DNA from: Pseudomonas sp. KNUC1026
GTDB lineage: Bacteria > Pseudomonadota > Gammaproteobacteria > Pseudomonadales > Pseudomonadaceae
DNA length: 64,000 nucleotides
NCBI RefSeq assembly: GCF_021650705.1
Contig: NZ_CP087138.1
Span: forward strand, 682,001 to 746,000
Direction of reading: 5' to 3'
The notes under the pieces: model-generated
What the model saw: only the letters and a program-made list of their open reading frames with translations
The model's database searches: none
Told to the model about the DNA's origin: nothing
Program-made: the position numbers and the translations under genes
In this document: positions 62,711-64,000 of the stretch, piece after piece
Position numbering within the stretch: position 1 is the stretch's first letter
How the letters are laid out: the number at the start of each line of letters is the position of its first letter

Positions 62711-64000
62711 CTACCTCCCAAGCAGCTCACTGATACGCGCTGCAAGCGTATCCACCGCGAACGGCTTGGTCATGACGGACATCCCGACATCCAGCTCTCC
62801 ACTTTTCAACATGGCGTTCTCGGCGTAGCCGGTAATGAACAGCACTTTCAATTCCGGGCGCGTGGCGCGGGCCGCGTCGGCCATCTGTCGGCCATTCATG
62901 CCTCCCGGCAAGCCTACGTCGCTGATCAGCAGGTCGATACGCGCGTCCGAGAGCAGAATACGCAGGCCGCCTGCGCTGTCGGCGGCCTCGATGGCCGTAT
63001 AGCCAAGCTCGCCCAGAACATCGGTCACCAACAGCCTCACGGTGGGTTCGTCTTCCACCACCAGAATGGTCTGGCCCTCCAGCGCCTGGGTGCTCAGTTC
63101 AGTATTCAGAGAAGGCTCCGAGGGCGAGGCCGAACCCAGATGTCGCGGTAAGTAGATGGACACCGTAGTGCCTTCCCCCACGATCGAATGGATGCGGACC
63201 TGGCCATGGGACTGCTTGGCAAAACCGTAGATCATGGACAAGCCCAGGCCCGTCCCCTGGCCCAGAGGCTTGGTGGTGAAAAAAGGATCGAACGCTTTGG
63301 CGACCACGTCCGGGGGCATGCCGGTGCCGGTATCGGAAACGCTCAGGCACAGGTACTCACCCTCGGGAATGTCCTGGCGCTGGGCAGCTTTGCGGTCAAT
63401 GTGGCGATTGGAGGTCTCGACGATGATGGTGCCGCCGTCAGGCATGGCGTCTCGGGCGTTGATGCACAGATTCAGCAGGGCGTTTTCCAGCTGGGACTGA
63501 TCGACCAGCGCCGTCCACAGTTCGGGCGCCTGAAGTACCTGGACAGGCACGCCTGGGCCCACGGTGCGTTGGACCAGGTCGCGCATGTCCGACACCAGCG
63601 AGTTGACATCCGTACAGACCGGGTCAAGTGTCTGCCTTCGAGAGAAGGCGAGCAGGCGGTGGGTGAGGGCGGCGGCGCGTTTTGCCGCCCCCTGGGCCGC
63701 TGTCATGTATTTGTCGATATCTTTAAGGCGGCCCTGATTGAAGCGCTTGCTCATCAATTCAAGGCTGCCGAGGATGCCCGCGAGCAGGTTGTTGAAGTCG
63801 TGGGCGAGGCCGCCGGTGAGTTGGCCTACAGCTTCCATCTTCTGTGATTGCCGAAGTTGATCTTCCGAGCGCAGCAGCTCTTCGGTTCTTTCAGCCACGC
63901 GTTGCTCGAGTGAGTCGGTCAGTGCCCGCAGCGCAGCGATCGCGCTGTCGCGCTCACCTTCCACGGCACGGCGCCCTTCCAGGTCGATCAGCACACCTGG
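62711..64000 (-). CDS. Hybrid sensor histidine kinase with receiver, N-terminus beyond window
   Basis: The visible 427+ residues hold a coiled coil, the phosphoacceptor box [19 protein letters not shown], an ATPase domain ([36 protein letters not shown]) and a C-terminal receiver ([13 protein letters not shown], phosphoacceptor Asp in [14 protein letters not shown], Lys in MTKPF). The core is closely related to the GAF kinase at 30818-32297, including the order of motifs. The sensor region is cut off at the window edge, so the signal is unknown. Confidence 0.85.
   Translation of the reverse strand, partial: PGVLIDLEGRRAVEGERDSAIAALRALTDSLEQRVAERTEELLRSEDQLRQSQKMEAVGQLTGGLAHDFNNLLAGILGSLELMSKRFNQGRLKDIDKYMTAAQGAAKRAAALTHRLLAFSRRQTLDPVCTDVNSLVSDMRDLVQRTVGPGVPVQVLQAPELWTALVDQSQLENALLNLCINARDAMPDGGTIIVETSNRHIDRKAAQRQDIPEGEYLCLSVSDTGTGMPPDVVAKAFDPFFTTKPLGQGTGLGLSMIYGFAKQSHGQVRIHSIVGEGTTVSIYLPRHLGSASPSEPSLNTELSTQALEGQTILVVEDEPTVRLLVTDVLGELGYTAIEAADSAGGLRILLSDARIDLLISDVGLPGGMNGRQMADAARATRPELKVLFITGYAENAMLKSGELDVGMSVMTKPFAVDTLAARISELLGR

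Overview
The window looks like a chromosomal segment of a Pseudomonas of the P. putida / P. fluorescens type. The basis is high GC content, a Pseudomonas-style acidic amino acid transporter with its AauRS two-component system, a Lap/Map-type retained RTX adhesin, long-form DapD, malate:quinone oxidoreductase, a FimV-like protein and REP-like repeats. I saw no rRNA, tRNA, CRISPR array, prophage or conjugative module. One insertion sequence is present.

Layout. 0-8 kb: a truncated lipoprotein, an orphan FMN-binding glutamate-synthase-like protein, the large helicase Lhr, a Nudix hydrolase and the methionine regulator MetR with a perfect-consensus MetR box. 7.8-12.2 kb: a roughly 1,476-residue protein resembling the dermonecrotic-toxin-like (DUF6543) family. 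12.3-18.9 kb: the acidic amino acid regulon, read leftwards from aatJ (binding protein) through aatQ, aatM and aatP to aauS and aauR, with a sigma-54 promoter, candidate AauR sites and two strong stem-loops. 18.9-22.6 kb: DUF4197 protein, YbaY-like lipoprotein and PlsB. 22.8-30.6 kb: a TolC-family outer-membrane protein divergent from a 1,969-residue adhesin that carries a retention module, a TAAG LapG-type site, 711-bp repeats, a von Willebrand A domain and a type I secretion C-terminus. 30.8-45.4 kb: histidine kinase, YecA-like protein, RecQ, MarR regulator, FimV-like protein, Rdx/SelW-like protein, EamA transporter, TrkH, nitroreductase, PcaQ-like regulator, Mqo and an FKBP isomerase. 45.6-51.7 kb: a DUF1232 protein preceded by two inverted DnaA boxes, a small conserved protein, an EAL-CBS-GGDEF protein, the Prc/Tsp protease and a quinone reductase. 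51.7-53.0 kb: an IS3-family element inserted between the arms of an AGCTGC-rich inverted repeat. 53.0-64.0 kb: RlmA, DapE, a diguanylate cyclase, TcdA, zinc-independent L31 with a candidate Zur box, a cysteine-containing unknown, REP repeats, CsdE/CsdA, DapD, an ArsC-family protein, a small unknown and a truncated hybrid kinase.

How genes work together. AatJQMP import glutamate/aspartate and AauS/AauR with RpoN should induce them. The adhesin, the TolC protein and two c-di-GMP proteins fit the Lap/Map scheme, in which c-di-GMP controls proteolytic release of a surface adhesin. No LapB, LapC, LapD or LapG homologue is in the window. DapE and DapD act in lysine/diaminopimelate synthesis. CsdA/CsdE/TcdA form the known sulfur-transfer and tRNA-modification set, here split by other genes.

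Quality caution. I count about 27 apparent single-base indels in 16 genes, including essential ones such as plsB and dapE. Restoring them gives full-length products whose lengths fit a whole number of codons. The simplest reading is uncorrected sequencing error, so I annotate these as intact genes spanning the frameshifts and state each frameshift in the entry.
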